The notes under the pieces were generated by a model. It was not told the DNA's origin and did no database searches. It worked only from the letters and a program-made list of their open reading frames with translations. A DNA stretch of 59,906 nucleotides from Shimia marina. GTDB lineage: Bacteria; Pseudomonadota; Alphaproteobacteria; Rhodobacterales; Rhodobacteraceae. Both the position numbers and the translations under genes were made by a program. Below are positions 32,532-42,635 of the stretch, one piece after another (position 1 is the first letter of the stretch; the number at the start of each line of letters is the position of its first letter). The stretch covers positions 1 to 59,906 of the forward strand of contig NZ_CYPW01000018.1 in the NCBI RefSeq assembly GCF_001458175.1. Direction: 5' to 3'.

Positions 32532-33719
32532 ATGAGCGATTGGAACAAGCGCACGAAGCTGGTGCATGGCGGCACGCGGCGCAGTCAATACAATGAGGTC
32601 AGTGAAGCGATCTATCTCACGCAGGGATTTGTGTATGACAGCGCGGAACAAGCTGAAGCACGCTTCATTGAGACGGGCCCGGATGAGTTCATCTATGCCC
32701 GCTATGGCAACCCGACCGTGGCCATGTTTGAAGAGCGTATTGCAGCGCTTGAGGGGGCAGAGGATGCCTTTGCCACCGCAAGCGGTATGGCTGCCGTTAG
32801 TGGCGCGCTGACATCCATGTTGCAGGCCGGGGATCATGTGGTTTCCGCCAAAGCGTTGTTTGGCTCCTGCCTTTATATTCTGGAGAACATCCTCAGCCGC
32901 TACGGCGTTGAGGTGACCTTTGTGGATGGTACTGATCTGGCGGCCTGGAAAGCGGCGATGCGGCCGAACACCAAGGCGGTGTTCTTTGAGAGCATGTCCA
33001 ACCCGACGTTGGAAGTCATCAATGTCGCGGCGGTTGCGCAAATTGCGCATGAGGTTGGCGCCATTGTTGTCGTCGACAATGTGTTTTCGACACCGGTGTT
33101 CAGCGAGGCCATCGCGCAGGGCGCGGATGTGGTGATTTATTCTGCAACCAAACACATTGACGGTCAGGGACGCGCGCTTGGTGGCGTCATCCTTGGGACG
33201 AAAGACTTCATTCGCGGGACTGTAGAGCCCTATATGAAGCATACCGGCGGCAGCATGAGCCCCTTTAATGCCTGGGTGATGCTGAAGGGATTGGAAACCA
33301 TTGATTTGCGCGTGCGGGCTCAGGCCGAGAGCGCTTTGGCGATTGCCCAAGCGCTTGAAGGGCATGCTGCCTTGCAGCGGACCATTTATCCGGGGTTGGC
33401 CTCTCATGCGCAGTCCGCACTTGTGCAAAAGCAGCTGGGTGGCAAAGGTGGTACGGTGCTGTCTATTGATCTGAAAGGCGGGCAGAGCGCGGCGTTCAAA
33501 TTCTTGAATGCTCTGGAAATTGCTGTGATTTCCAACAATCTGGGCGATGCAAAATCCATTGCAACCCACCCAGCAACCACCACGCATCAACGCTTGCCTG
33601 ACGATCAGAAGAAAGATCTGGGCATTACGCCCGGGCTTGTGCGCTTTTCTGTTGGTCTGGAAGACACACAGGATCTTATCGACGATATCACACGTGCTCT
33701 GGCAACTGCTGAGTCGTGA
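32532..33719 (+). CDS. metZ: O-succinylhomoserine sulfhydrylase
   Basis: This 395-residue PLP enzyme of the Cys/Met metabolism family makes homocysteine directly from O-succinyl- (or O-acetyl-) homoserine and sulfide. Visible are the Y-A-R-Y-G-N-P-T segment, the V-D-N-V-F-S-T-P strand with the PLP-pyridine aspartate, and the PLP lysine in Y-S-A-T-K-H-I-D-G-Q-G-R. The C-terminus includes the S-V-G-L-E segment. The ATG at 32532 follows AGGAGAGATG; the in-frame codon at 32472 lies inside the terminator and is not used. SAM-II control upstream fits methionine synthesis. Confidence 0.94.
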   Translation: MSDWNKRTKLVHGGTRRSQYNEVSEAIYLTQGFVYDSAEQAEARFIETGPDEFIYARYGNPTVAMFEERIAALEGAEDAFATASGMAAVSGALTSMLQAGDHVVSAKALFGSCLYILENILSRYGVEVTFVDGTDLAAWKAAMRPNTKAVFFESMSNPTLEVINVAAVAQIAHEVGAIVVVDNVFSTPVFSEAIAQGADVVIYSATKHIDGQGRALGGVILGTKDFIRGTVEPYMKHTGGSMSPFNAWVMLKGLETIDLRVRAQAESALAIAQALEGHAALQRTIYPGLASHAQSALVQKQLGGKGGTVLSIDLKGGQSAAFKFLNALEIAVISNNLGDAKSIATHPATTTHQRLPDDQKKDLGITPGLVRFSVGLEDTQDLIDDITRALATAES

Positions 33720-33727
33720 GATGCTTT

Positions 33728-33766
33728 TCACCGCGGCCTCGTTTCCCTGACGCGTCGCCGCGGTGA
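33728..33766. repeat. Ten-base inverted repeat after metZ
   Basis: TCACCGCGGC (33728-33737) and GCCGCGGTGA (33757-33766) are perfect inverted copies 19 bases apart, just downstream of metZ. No T-run follows. It may be a weak terminator or a mRNA-stabilising hairpin. Confidence 0.5.
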
Positions 33767-33887
33767 CCTAAAGTTGGTCATCTGATGAACCAATAGGTCG
33801 TTTTCCGCGTATAGTTTATCGAAATTAGCAATTTGACGTCGGACCGATTAAGTTAGGCTGGCGACAGGACGCAAGGGCGCATGGCTT

Positions 33888-34988
33888 ATGAACATTCAGA
33901 CTTCTGCCTCAAACGGTAATGTTACGCGCGATGACGCTGAAGAGGCGCTTGCGCAGCTGCGTGCCTGGGCTAAAACGGCGTCGGTCACTGAGATTGCAGA
34001 GCTTGATCCTGCGATTTCACGCCTGCTGCCGGATCAGCCGTTGGCCAATTATCCGTCTTTGTCGCGGGACTATCCGACTGATTTTGAGGCGACACCGGAG
34101 TACCGGGCGACGCTGCCTGATCTACAGAATGGCCCTTCAAGCCTGATCAAAGGTGAGAAGCAACAGATTCAGCATGTGGGTATTTCCAATTTCCGCCTGC
34201 CAATCCGGTTTCACACGCGTGACAATGGCGACATCACGCTTGAAACCAGCGTCACCGGCACGGTGAGCCTTGAGGCCGACAAAAAGGGCATCAACATGTC
34301 CCGGATCATGCGCTCTTTCTACAAACATGCCGAAAAGACTTTCAGTTTCAGTGTTATGGAAGCCGCGCTGGCGGATTACATCACGGATCTCGAAAGCTTT
34401 GATGCACGCCTGCAGATGCGCTTTTCCTACCCAATGAAAATCCAGTCATTGCGCTCTGGGTTGGAAGGTTATCAGTATTACGACATCGCGCTTGAAAAAG
34501 TTCAGCAGGGCGGTGTGATGCATAAAATCATGCATCTGGACTATGTGTATTCCTCAACCTGCCCATGCTCTTTGGAGTTGAGCGAACATGCGCGGATGGC
34601 CCGCGGACAGTTGGCAACGCCACATTCGCAGCGCTCTGTGGCGCGCATTTCTGTTCAGGTGGTCGATCGTCCGAAGCTGTGGTTTGAAGATCTGATTGAT
34701 CTGGCTCGGGCTGCGGTGCCTACGGAAACGCAGGTTATGGTCAAGCGCGAGGATGAACAGGCCTTTGCTGAACTCAATGCGGCAAACCCGATCTTTGTAG
34801 AAGACGCGGCGCGCTTGTTCTGTGAACAGTTGAAAGCAGATGATCGGATTGGGGATTTCCGTGTGATCGCGAGCCATCAGGAAAGCCTGCACAGCCATGA
34901 TGCGGTCTCGGTTCTGACAGATGGGACGCTTTTTGCATCCGACAGCCTTGATCCAAAGCTGTTTACGACGCTTTTCCACGTTGGGTGA
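33888..34988 (+). CDS. folE2: GTP cyclohydrolase FolE2 (type IB)
   Basis: This 366-residue protein is the FolE2 (COG1469) family enzyme that converts GTP to dihydroneopterin triphosphate, first step of folate synthesis. The catalytic cysteine lies in S-S-T-C-P-C-S-L-E near residue 224, within the tunnelling fold. The ISNFRLPIRF segment and the C-terminal H-D-A-V-S region are also family-typical. FolE2 can work with metals other than zinc, and in many bacteria it is induced by zinc shortage. No clear Zur box is seen upstream. FolB and FolP are encoded 14 kb downstream. Confidence 0.94.
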   Translation: MNIQTSASNGNVTRDDAEEALAQLRAWAKTASVTEIAELDPAISRLLPDQPLANYPSLSRDYPTDFEATPEYRATLPDLQNGPSSLIKGEKQQIQHVGISNFRLPIRFHTRDNGDITLETSVTGTVSLEADKKGINMSRIMRSFYKHAEKTFSFSVMEAALADYITDLESFDARLQMRFSYPMKIQSLRSGLEGYQYYDIALEKVQQGGVMHKIMHLDYVYSSTCPCSLELSEHARMARGQLATPHSQRSVARISVQVVDRPKLWFEDLIDLARAAVPTETQVMVKREDEQAFAELNAANPIFVEDAARLFCEQLKADDRIGDFRVIASHQESLHSHDAVSVLTDGTLFASDSLDPKLFTTLFHVG

Positions 34989-35088
34989 GACGCGGCGTTC
35001 ACTGTTGTGTCACCTGTAGGCAGTCGAGGGGCTCGGCGTGTTCGGTTAGTCGCTTGACACTTGCTGCGGCACGCGCCAACGCTGCACC

Positions 35089-36537
35089 ATGTTTGATTTC
35101 AGACCCGTCGGATATGTGATCGGCCTGCTTGTGGCTATGTTGGGAGCAACGATGGTGTTCCCGATGTTTGTGGATATCGTTGATGGAAACGGCCACTGGG
35201 GGGCGTTCTTTATCAGCGCAGTTATCACCAGCCTAACGGGTGGGCTCGTTGCACTGTCTTGTCACAACCGTCGTGGCGAAGGGCTGTCGCTACAACAAAC
35301 CTTCCTTTTGACAACGTCTGTCTGGCTCGCCTTGCCGGTTTTCGGAGCTTTGCCGTTTGTTTTGGGCGCAACAGAAGCGCGCGCCGTTGATGCGGTGTTT
35401 GAGGCGATGAGCGGTTTGACGACGACGGGAAGCACGGTTTTTTCTGGGTTGGATGACATGCCGCGCGGCATGCTGTTGTGGCGCGGATTGCTTCAGTGGC
35501 TTGGGGGAATTGGTATCATTGTTGTGGCGATGGTTTTTCTGCCGGAACTGCGCGTTGGGGGGATGCAAATCTTCCGCTCTGAGGGGTTTGACACTTTCGG
35601 TAAAATTCTCCCGCGGGCCACGGAAATCAGTAGCCGTATTTCGGTGATCTATGTGTCACTTACTGTGGCCTGCGCCTTGGCCTATGTCATCACGGGGATG
35701 GCTGCGTTTGATGCTGTGGTGCATGCAATGACCACGATCGCGACAGGCGGGTTCGCCAACTATGATGCCTCTTTTGGGGCGTTTTCGGTTGGCACAGAGT
35801 ATGTGGCTGTCATCTTTATGATGTTGGCCGCATTGCCCTTTGTCCGTTTCGTACAGTTGACCGCAGGTACGGCGCGGCCCTTGTTGCAGGATTCCCAAAT
35901 TCGCGTTTTTCTCATGACGATTGCCGTTATCGTGATCATGCTGACGTTCTGGCAAGTCCTCAGCAGGGGGCTTGGGAGTGAGGCTGGATTTCGGAAGGTG
36001 CTGTTTAACACAACATCGATTGTCACCGGGACTGGCTATGCCAGTGCTGATTACATGCAGTGGGGTGGCTTTCCTGTGTCTGTGCTGTTTTTTGCAGGAT
36101 TGATTGGCGGATGCGCTGGCTCTACGGCCTGCTCGATTAAAATCTTTCGCTATCAGCTGCTCTTTGCTGCCATCAAATCGCAAATTCGCAAGCTTCAGCA
36201 TCCTAGCGGCGTTTTTGCCCCCACCTACCAAGGGCGCAAAATCGACGACGATGTGCTGAGTTCGGTGATGAGCTTTTTTGTGTTCTTCACGGTTACGCTT
36301 GGCGCGCTTTCGGTGTTGTTGGGTCTGACAGGGCTTGATTTCACAACGGCTTTGTCCGGTGCAGCAGCTGCGTTGGCGAATATTGGCCCGGGTTTGGGGG
36401 ATATTATTGGGCCCGCAGGGAATTTTTCGACGCTCAATGACAGTGCCAAATGGATATTGGTGATCGGCATGTTGATTGGGCGCCTTGAGCTTTTGGCGGT
36501 TTATGTCCTGTTTACAGTGCAATTCTGGAGGGCTTGA
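35089..36537 (+). CDS. trkH: TrkH family potassium uptake protein
   Basis: This 482-residue channel-like transporter subunit has about ten hydrophobic segments. Selectivity-filter repeats of the TrkH/KtrB type are visible as S-G-L-T-T-T-G-S-T near residue 110, T-I-A-T-G-G-F-A-N, T-S-I-V-T-G-T-G-Y-A and A-L-A-N-I-G-P-G-L. The G-G-C-A-G-S-T-A-C-S segment and R-L-E-L-L-A-V-Y-V-L at the end are also conserved. It needs a TrkA-type cytosolic regulator, which is not in the window. A TTGACA element lies about 35 bases before the ATG. Confidence 0.94.
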   Translation: MFDFRPVGYVIGLLVAMLGATMVFPMFVDIVDGNGHWGAFFISAVITSLTGGLVALSCHNRRGEGLSLQQTFLLTTSVWLALPVFGALPFVLGATEARAVDAVFEAMSGLTTTGSTVFSGLDDMPRGMLLWRGLLQWLGGIGIIVVAMVFLPELRVGGMQIFRSEGFDTFGKILPRATEISSRISVIYVSLTVACALAYVITGMAAFDAVVHAMTTIATGGFANYDASFGAFSVGTEYVAVIFMMLAALPFVRFVQLTAGTARPLLQDSQIRVFLMTIAVIVIMLTFWQVLSRGLGSEAGFRKVLFNTTSIVTGTGYASADYMQWGGFPVSVLFFAGLIGGCAGSTACSIKIFRYQLLFAAIKSQIRKLQHPSGVFAPTYQGRKIDDDVLSSVMSFFVFFTVTLGALSVLLGLTGLDFTTALSGAAAALANIGPGLGDIIGPAGNFSTLNDSAKWILVIGMLIGRLELLAVYVLFTVQFWRA

Positions 36538-36690
36538 TAGCAACGGATCAAGATGCGCTTAGGCAAGATGTGTCATGTCGCGTTTGATCGTATGCCTGTC
36601 GGAGCTGTCGAGTTTACGACTAAATAAGCGCGCACTCATGTGCTCCAAGTTTGGGTCTTTAAGGGCGTTTGTTTTGACGTCACCACAAAG

Positions 36691-36720
36691 AAAAAGGGCG
36701 CTGCCAATTGGCAGCGCCCC
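36691..36720 (-). terminator. Intrinsic terminator of the pseudo-protease gene
   Basis: A perfect 10-base stem (36696-36705 with 36710-36719) with an AATT loop lies 27 bases beyond the stop of the minus-strand gene. On that strand it is followed by TTTTTCTTT. Confidence 0.85.
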
Positions 36721-36746
36721 TTGGTGTTTCGGAGCTGCTGACAGCC

Positions 36747-38558
36747 CTACCAGCAGCTTACCAGAACGGTCATGTTGCCAGCTTGTGTGGTCAGATCCTC
36801 AGGAGCAATCGCATCGCTTGTGCTGGCTTGCGCGGCTTGGATGCCTTCTTGCGCCAATAGTGCGCGGAGCGCATCTGCGTTCACTGCAAAGTTTACTTCT
36901 GTTGGGAGTTGCTGAGTGGACTGTGCATCGCGTGGCAGCAACATGCCAAAGACTGCACCGCCAGCATCAAAGACGGGTCCCCCCCAATCACCGGGCTCAA
37001 CACGCATCGCCAGACGTGCAAGTTCCTGTTCGCCGCGTAGGCCTTTGACATCAGAAAGGGTGCCAAAGGTCACTGTGGGCGCCCCCAAAGCACCTTCAAA
37101 CGAGTATCCGGCAACGGCGACATCGGATTGAAGACGTGGCGCACCGGAGCGAAGGGCGGCAGTGGCCATGGGGGCCAGAGAGGTTTTGGGAGAAAGAATG
37201 GCAACGCCAAGCGCCTCGTCGATGACAGCGACTGTCGCCTCATATTCGCCTTCGATGGTGACTTGTGTGCAGGCGCGGACGGCTTCTGCTGAGGTGACCA
37301 CGTGGCCTTTGGTGTCGATGAAGAAGCCAGACCGTGCCCGCTGTGGTTTGCGCACTTGAAGGCCGGATATCAGGTCGATGTCCTGAGTTGCTTCGGCCCC
37401 GGCAGCTGGATCAAGTGTGCCGCCAACCGAGGTAAAGCTTGCCTGCATTTCACGCAGCACACGGGTACGGCGTTCCTCATCACCGGCAGGCCAGATCAGC
37501 GTGAAGCCTTTGATTTGGTCATTTTTGAGTGTGACTTCCGTATGGCTGATGATGCGGCGATCTTCCCCTGTGAGCACAAAGCTGTTTTTCTTGCGTTCGC
37601 GGGGACCTGTCAGTGGCACGATTTCCAGTGTCTGCATGATGTCATAAAGACCAAAGAGCGTGTTTTGATCGCCAGCTTGGCTGATGAGCATCACTTGGGC
37701 AGGCACATCCCCGTTCGCCTCATAGCGCACAAAGGGATATTCGGTCGCCGATTTTGCAACCACGCCCAAAGGCACAACCATCTCGATGCCGGCCTGCGTG
37801 TCGGTGACGCGCTGAAGGTCCAGCCCTTCCAGCACCGCATAATATTGCCCGCGCAATGTGGCGCGTTGCAACGTGGTCAGCACACCGGTTGGATCAAATC
37901 CATTATCTGCTTGCCAGGCGGACATGGAACCGCGGGTGCCGCGACCAAAAGCGCCGTCGATGGAGGCATTGTAGTAGCCAGCCCATTTCAGCCACTCTTG
38001 CAGCTGCATTTTCTCGGAACGCGTAAGGCGCGCTTCGCTGGCGCGTGCTTCGCGTACTGTCTCATCGGGTTGGGAAATGGGTGGCGTGAGCGTGGCCGGT
38101 TGCTCCGGTGTCTCGACGATGACCACTTCTGTGTCGTCTGGCGCAGTTTCAAGGGGTTGTGATGCTGTCGCTTCGGACGGGGAGGTGCCATTCAGGGCTG
38201 CCTCCGGATTTGCAAGCTGGTTGGCACCCACTGGCCAAAACTGACTGCGATACTCACGCGCCGTGGCGAGGTAGCTATCAATTGGTACCAAACCTTCAGA
38301 GCGATAGACGCGCAGCACGTTTTCAGCATCCTCACGGCGATAGGGGCCCAGTGCAACAGCATACCATCCGCCGCCCAAAGAGAATCCGTTTACGTCAGAC
38401 ATGCGCTGCGCGTAGTTGCGAATGTTCTCGGTGGCTTCTGTAAGGCTTGGCCTTGCCTCAAGCTGCACCCAAACAATATCGTCTCTGGTGGATTGTGCCG
38501 AAGCGAGCGTGGCGCTCAGAAGGATAGTGGCAAAAAGCGACAGAAGTGTGCGCAACAT
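36747..38558 (-). CDS. Secreted trypsin-fold protein with all catalytic residues replaced
   Basis: This 603-residue exported protein has a signal peptide (1-21) and a SPOR-like N-terminal domain (about 27-95). A peptidoglycan_binding_1 repeat (about 176-235, D-G-A-F-G-R-G-T-R) follows, then an unknown middle part and a trypsin-like domain (about 405-570). The catalytic positions are changed: the serine region reads G-D-W-G-G-P (W525 in place of Ser), the histidine region T-S-A-E-A-V (E425 in place of His) and the aspartate region D-E-A-L-G-V-A-I-L (Gly in place of Asp). It should therefore be inactive as a protease and may be a binding protein of the envelope. The last residues contain a cysteine (V-S-C-W). 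Confidence 0.8.
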   Translation of the reverse strand: MLRTLLSLFATILLSATLASAQSTRDDIVWVQLEARPSLTEATENIRNYAQRMSDVNGFSLGGGWYAVALGPYRREDAENVLRVYRSEGLVPIDSYLATAREYRSQFWPVGANQLANPEAALNGTSPSEATASQPLETAPDDTEVVIVETPEQPATLTPPISQPDETVREARASEARLTRSEKMQLQEWLKWAGYYNASIDGAFGRGTRGSMSAWQADNGFDPTGVLTTLQRATLRGQYYAVLEGLDLQRVTDTQAGIEMVVPLGVVAKSATEYPFVRYEANGDVPAQVMLISQAGDQNTLFGLYDIMQTLEIVPLTGPRERKKNSFVLTGEDRRIISHTEVTLKNDQIKGFTLIWPAGDEERRTRVLREMQASFTSVGGTLDPAAGAEATQDIDLISGLQVRKPQRARSGFFIDTKGHVVTSAEAVRACTQVTIEGEYEATVAVIDEALGVAILSPKTSLAPMATAALRSGAPRLQSDVAVAGYSFEGALGAPTVTFGTLSDVKGLRGEQELARLAMRVEPGDWGGPVFDAGGAVFGMLLPRDAQSTQQLPTEVNFAVNADALRALLAQEGIQAAQASTSDAIAPEDLTTQAGNMTVLVSCW

Positions 38559-38712
38559 ATTGATTGTTGTCCCTGAAACTCGTGACGGGTTAATTTATTG
38601 GCTCTGTTTATCAGGTTCGCGCTATCTTGCACGTCTATTTTGCGGCTGCCTGCAATTGACCCCGTGCGGCGTTGCGCTTAAGCAAGACCCGCGTTTCCAG
38701 AGGGCAATGAGC

Positions 38713-39642
38713 ATGGCACACAGCGATAGTAAACCGCGTAGCTTCCAAGAGATCATTTTGCGGCTTCAGACTTATTGGGCTGAAAAAGGCTGCGCCATCA
38801 TGCAGCCTTATGACATGGAAGTTGGGGCCGGCACATTCCACCCCGCCACCACGTTGCGTTCGTTGGGTAGCAAATCCTGGGCGGCGGCTTATGTGCAGCC
38901 ATCCCGCCGACCGACCGATGGGCGCTATGGCGAAAACCCCAATCGCTTGCAGCACTATTACCAATATCAGGTTTTGATCAAGCCGAGCCCGCCAAATCTG
39001 CAAGAGCTCTATCTGGGCAGCCTTCAGGCCATCGGCATCGATATGGAGATGCATGACATCCGTTTTGTCGAGGATGATTGGGAAAGCCCAACACTTGGTG
39101 CCTGGGGGCTGGGCTGGGAAGTCTGGTGTGATGGGATGGAAGTGAGCCAATTCACCTATTTTCAACAAGTGGGCGGACATGACTGCCACCCGGTATCTGG
39201 TGAGTTGACCTATGGTCTGGAGCGCCTCGCGATGTATGTGCTTGGCGTGGATCACGTGATGGACATGCCCTTCAATGATCCTGATGCATCTATCTCACTC
39301 AAATATGGCGATGTGTTCAAGCAAACGGAGCAGGAATACAGCCGCTGGAATTTTGATATTGCCAACACTGACGTGCTGCTCAAGCAGTTCGAAGAGGCTG
39401 AAGCAGAATGCGCAAAGATTTTGGCGCAGGAGCATGTGGATCCAAAGACTGGCAAGCGGATTATCATGGCGCATCCTGCCTATGATCAGTGCATCAAGGC
39501 TTCACATTTATTCAACCTGCTCGATGCGCGTGGCGTGATTTCGGTCACCGAGCGCCAAGCATATATCGGGCGTGTGCGCGCGCTGGCGAAGCAATGTGCC
39601 GATGCATTTGTGTTGACCGAAGCCGGAGGCTTTGCCGCGTGA
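38713..39642 (+). CDS. glyQ: Glycyl-tRNA synthetase alpha subunit
   Basis: This 309-residue alpha subunit of tetrameric glycyl-tRNA synthetase has [12 protein letters not shown] near the start, [28 protein letters not shown] and [10 protein letters not shown], all class II-type active-site elements. The ATG at 38713 has AGGG 9 bases upstream; the ATG at 38707 is too near it. The stop overlaps the FkbM GTG start (GTGA). glyS lies 3 kb downstream, beyond three other genes. Confidence 0.96.
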   Translation: MAHSDSKPRSFQEIILRLQTYWAEKGCAIMQPYDMEVGAGTFHPATTLRSLGSKSWAAAYVQPSRRPTDGRYGENPNRLQHYYQYQVLIKPSPPNLQELYLGSLQAIGIDMEMHDIRFVEDDWESPTLGAWGLGWEVWCDGMEVSQFTYFQQVGGHDCHPVSGELTYGLERLAMYVLGVDHVMDMPFNDPDASISLKYGDVFKQTEQEYSRWNFDIANTDVLLKQFEEAEAECAKILAQEHVDPKTGKRIIMAHPAYDQCIKASHLFNLLDARGVISVTERQAYIGRVRALAKQCADAFVLTEAGGFAA

Positions 39643-40502
39643 GAGTGCAAGAGACATCTTTGATGGCCGCCCGCCGTGTCGCTGAGCCTAAAAGGCGTGC
39701 GAGGTTAGCGCAAAAGCTTATCAAGCGTTTGTCGGGAACCTCATTGGTGACGTTGGCCAATCTTGTCACGCGGATTGCAGGTTACAATTTATCGTTTAGC
39801 TATGATGTGAACTCAAAAAGTTATGTTTGCCGAGAAGCAGAACTCTCGCATCGATTTGCACATCCTAAACGTCTTTTTACTGTTTTTAACGGGCTTTTAG
39901 CGCGTGGGGAGTATCTGCGCGATGTATATCTTTTAGATCTAGTTGATCTTAAAGATAACGACTGGGTTGTAGAAGTCGGTGCCAATAGTGGTGACGTTTC
40001 TTTGGCATTTGGGACCTTGGGTACAAAAGTCAACCTCATCGCATTTGAACCGGCCCCTATTGAATTTGCCGTTATGAGTGCGAACGTAACCAACTCTCCA
40101 TTTTTGCTAGAAACTCGGGTGCATCAATTGGCGCTTTGGAATTCTAGTGATAACGATCTCACATTTTATGTGAAAACGGCCAAAGCAGATAACTCACTTA
40201 TAGAAATTCCGAACCCTGACCAAATCATTAAAGTGAAAGCTGCGCGTTTGGATGAGGTGCTGGAGCCTCGAAACTATAAGTTACTTAAGCTTGAGGCTGA
40301 AGGCGCAGAGCCGGAAATATTGGAGGGCGCGTCCGGCATCATTCGAAATTTCGAGTATATTACTGTTGATGTTGGGTTCGAGCGCGGAATGCGTGCAGAA
40401 TCGACGATCTTGAGCGTGGTCACCACTTTGACATCCAATGGGTTCGAATTGATTGGTTTCAATGGAACGAGATTTGTTGTTTTGTTCAAGCGCCGTGATT
40501 GA
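39639..40502 (+). CDS. FkbM family methyltransferase within the gly operon
   Basis: This 287-residue protein has a SAM-binding Rossmann core: [12 protein letters not shown] (motif I, about 109-120), F-E-P-A-P (about 139-143), and a C-terminal K-L-E-A-E-G-A-E segment typical of FkbM enzymes, which methylate hydroxyl groups of glycans or polyketides. The start GTG at 39639 overlaps the glyQ stop and has GGAGG 9 bases upstream; ATG at 39663 is the alternative. The gene is visibly AT-richer than its neighbours and uses more A/T-ending codons, so transfer into the gly region is likely. The target is unknown. Confidence 0.85.
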   Translation: MRVQETSLMAARRVAEPKRRARLAQKLIKRLSGTSLVTLANLVTRIAGYNLSFSYDVNSKSYVCREAELSHRFAHPKRLFTVFNGLLARGEYLRDVYLLDLVDLKDNDWVVEVGANSGDVSLAFGTLGTKVNLIAFEPAPIEFAVMSANVTNSPFLLETRVHQLALWNSSDNDLTFYVKTAKADNSLIEIPNPDQIIKVKAARLDEVLEPRNYKLLKLEAEGAEPEILEGASGIIRNFEYITVDVGFERGMRAESTILSVVTTLTSNGFELIGFNGTRFVVLFKRRD

Positions 40503-40880
40503 TTTGGGACCAGCGAGCCAAAAGAAACTGGCCTCAGAACCAATTTATTCGCATGCGCCAGGCGGCTGCTGAACCTACAGATCATGTCAATCTTTGCGGG
40601 CCCGCGATTGCCTTCACGCTATAAACGACAGATGTATGCAAAATGCTCAAGGGCGCAATCTTGTGTTTTGCGAGGCCTCCACGTCCATGCGTAGGCTGAG
40701 AAAGAGCTGTAGGTTTACAAGGCGGGCTCATAGCTGCAAAACAGCGCCAACCATTGCGCTCGTGGCGCTATCGATGTTCTCAGTCTCAAGTGAGAACATC
40801 GGCTTATGCGATGGATAAGTAGTGTTATGAACGCGAGATTTACTCAACTGTAGTCTTGCGCGAAATGAAAGGGTTGACAC
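40503..40880. other. Intergenic stretch without a gene after the FkbM gene
   Basis: No convincing reading frame is visible on either strand. The one clear structure is the 11-base inverted repeat at 40772-40801. A TTGACA-containing GTTGACAC lies just before the GTG of the next gene. Confidence 0.6.
40772..40801. repeat. Eleven-base perfect inverted repeat
   Basis: CGATGTTCTCA (40772-40782) and TGAGAACATCG (40791-40801) are perfect inverted copies around 8 bases. No T-run follows on the plus strand. It lies 80 bases before the DUF6446-like gene and could be an operator or a hairpin in the mRNA. Confidence 0.6.
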
Positions 40881-41408
40881 GTGACCGGGAAATTCTTGGG
40901 AGGGCTTATTGTGCTCACTGCTTTGGTTGGCGGAGCCGCCATGTACTGGTTGCAGGTGTATGGCTACTATGAGCCTGTGCCTGCTTCTAGCAATAACGAC
41001 GACGTCAAATTGACACTTCTCGTTGATGAAGAGTCTGAGTCTATTCTCTATCAAAACTTCCGTGCCATCGACAGTGAGAGCAGCCCGATCCGGTATCGGG
41101 CCTGCTTTGAGACTTCTATGAGCGCAGCGCTTTTGACCGAAACCTATGTCATGTTGGAGAAGGCAGAGCCGCGCAATGCGCCAGGTTGGTTTGACTGCTT
41201 TGATGCCAAAGAAATTGGCGCAGCCCTCGAAGCCGAGGAAGCCATTGCGTTTTTAGGGCAAAAAGACGTGCATTATGGCATTGATCGTATTGTAGTGATC
41301 CTGCCTGATGGCCGAGGCTTTGCATGGAATGAGATCAATGAGTGCGGTGAGATTGCCTTTGATGGAAAGCATCTTCCAGAGCATTGTCCGCCGCGTCCTA
41401 TAGAGTGA
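40881..41408 (+). CDS. DUF6446-like membrane-anchored protein
   Basis: This 175-residue protein has one N-terminal membrane helix (about 4-24) and a soluble part of about 150 residues with four cysteines (R-Y-R-A-C-F, W-F-D-C-F-D, I-N-E-C-G-E, H-C-P-P). It matches the DUF6446 proteins recalled from the glyQ-glyS region of other Rhodobacterales. The start is GTG at 40881. The stop lies 6 bases before the gltS start, indicating a shared transcript. The soluble part is probably periplasmic. Function unknown. Confidence 0.7.
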   Translation: MTGKFLGGLIVLTALVGGAAMYWLQVYGYYEPVPASSNNDDVKLTLLVDEESESILYQNFRAIDSESSPIRYRACFETSMSAALLTETYVMLEKAEPRNAPGWFDCFDAKEIGAALEAEEAIAFLGQKDVHYGIDRIVVILPDGRGFAWNEINECGEIAFDGKHLPEHCPPRPIE

Positions 41409-41414
41409 TTGGAA

Positions 41415-42626
41415 ATGTCGCAGATCCTTGTCGTTCCTGAAATGTTGACCGCGACTTTGGGATTTGCGGTCTATCTGCTTGGTGCTCAGCTGACTCGTAA
41501 AGTGGCTGTGTTGCGGGAGTTCAACATTCCAGAGCCAGTTACGGGCGGGTTGCTGGCCGCAGCGGCCTTCGGAGTTTATTCCGTCGTTTTTGGGGCGCAG
41601 TTCCAATTTGAAATGGGTGCCCGGGACTATTTTTTGGTCCTGTTTTTCGCGGGGATCGGGTTGAACGCGCGCTTGTCTGACTTGCTGTCTGGCGGGCGGC
41701 TGCTTGGTCTATTGCTCCTTCTCACGCTGGCCACAATCATTATTCAAAACATCGTTGGGGTTCTGAGCGCTGGTGTTTTCGGCTTGCCGATGAAAACAGG
41801 GGTGTTGTTAGGGTCAGCGTCGCTGATTGGCGGGCATGGTACCGCCATTGCCTGGGCGCCAAACGTTGCACAAGCTACGGAATTTGACAGTGCGACAGAG
41901 CTCGGCGTGGCGATGGCAACCCTTGGCCTCATTGCGGCATCTCTCGTAGGCGGGCCAATCGCGAAGTATCTGATCGCGCGCAATGCGCTTACTTCGGCAC
42001 ATGGCGATGGTGAAGACGTGGTCGGGGTCTCGTTTTCAGATGAGCATGAGGTGACGGAGATCAGCCATGTCACGCTGATGCGGGTGATGTTGACGCTGCA
42101 TGTCGCTATTATTCTTGGGTATATATTGCACGGTCTCCTTTCGGAGCTTGGTCTGAAGTTACCGTTGTTTGTGCCCTGTCTGATTGTTGGCATTTTGCTC
42201 GGCAATTTGCGCAGTTTTCTGGTGCCTCACGCGCCTCCGGTGGCGCGCACACCAACGCTTGCTGTTGTCTCAGAATTTGCCCTTGGCGTGTTTTTGGCTG
42301 TCTCGCTGATGACATTGGATTTTTCCACCTTGAGCGGAACGGGCCTCGCCATCCTCGCAACTGTCGGAGCACAGACACTGGCGACGGTGGTTTTGGTGTT
42401 GTTCGTGCTGTTCTATGTCTTGGGACGCACCTATGACGCGGCGGTTTTGGCATCGGGGTTTGCTGGGTTTTCCCTTGGGGCAACCCCAACGGCCATCGCC
42501 AATATGACAGCGGTGACCAAGAGATATGGCCCGGCCCCGATCGCATTTGTCGTTTTGCCCTTGGTTTCGGCGTTTTTCGTAGATATTGCCAACGCGGTAG
42601 TTATTCAGACCATCGTGAACTTCTAA
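41415..42626 (+). CDS. gltS: Sodium/glutamate symporter
   Basis: This 403-residue GltS family protein has about ten to twelve hydrophobic segments. Family segments include E-P-V-T-G-G-L near residue 40, S-L-I-G-G-H-G-T-A-I-A-W near residue 137, and G-A-T-P-T-A-I-A-N-M-T-A-V near residue 360, the inverted repeat loops of this transporter. It takes up glutamate with sodium. The ATG at 41415 is preferred over a TTG two codons earlier. It lies directly upstream of glyS (9 bases). Confidence 0.92.
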   Translation: MSQILVVPEMLTATLGFAVYLLGAQLTRKVAVLREFNIPEPVTGGLLAAAAFGVYSVVFGAQFQFEMGARDYFLVLFFAGIGLNARLSDLLSGGRLLGLLLLLTLATIIIQNIVGVLSAGVFGLPMKTGVLLGSASLIGGHGTAIAWAPNVAQATEFDSATELGVAMATLGLIAASLVGGPIAKYLIARNALTSAHGDGEDVVGVSFSDEHEVTEISHVTLMRVMLTLHVAIILGYILHGLLSELGLKLPLFVPCLIVGILLGNLRSFLVPHAPPVARTPTLAVVSEFALGVFLAVSLMTLDFSTLSGTGLAILATVGAQTLATVVLVLFVLFYVLGRTYDAAVLASGFAGFSLGATPTAIANMTAVTKRYGPAPIAFVVLPLVSAFFVDIANAVVIQTIVNF

Positions 42627-42635
42627 GGATCCGTC

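Noticed and set aside
32448-33731. 427-codon minus-strand frame antisense to metZ
   Set aside because: Shadow frame; metZ has the PLP lysine and other motifs on the plus strand.
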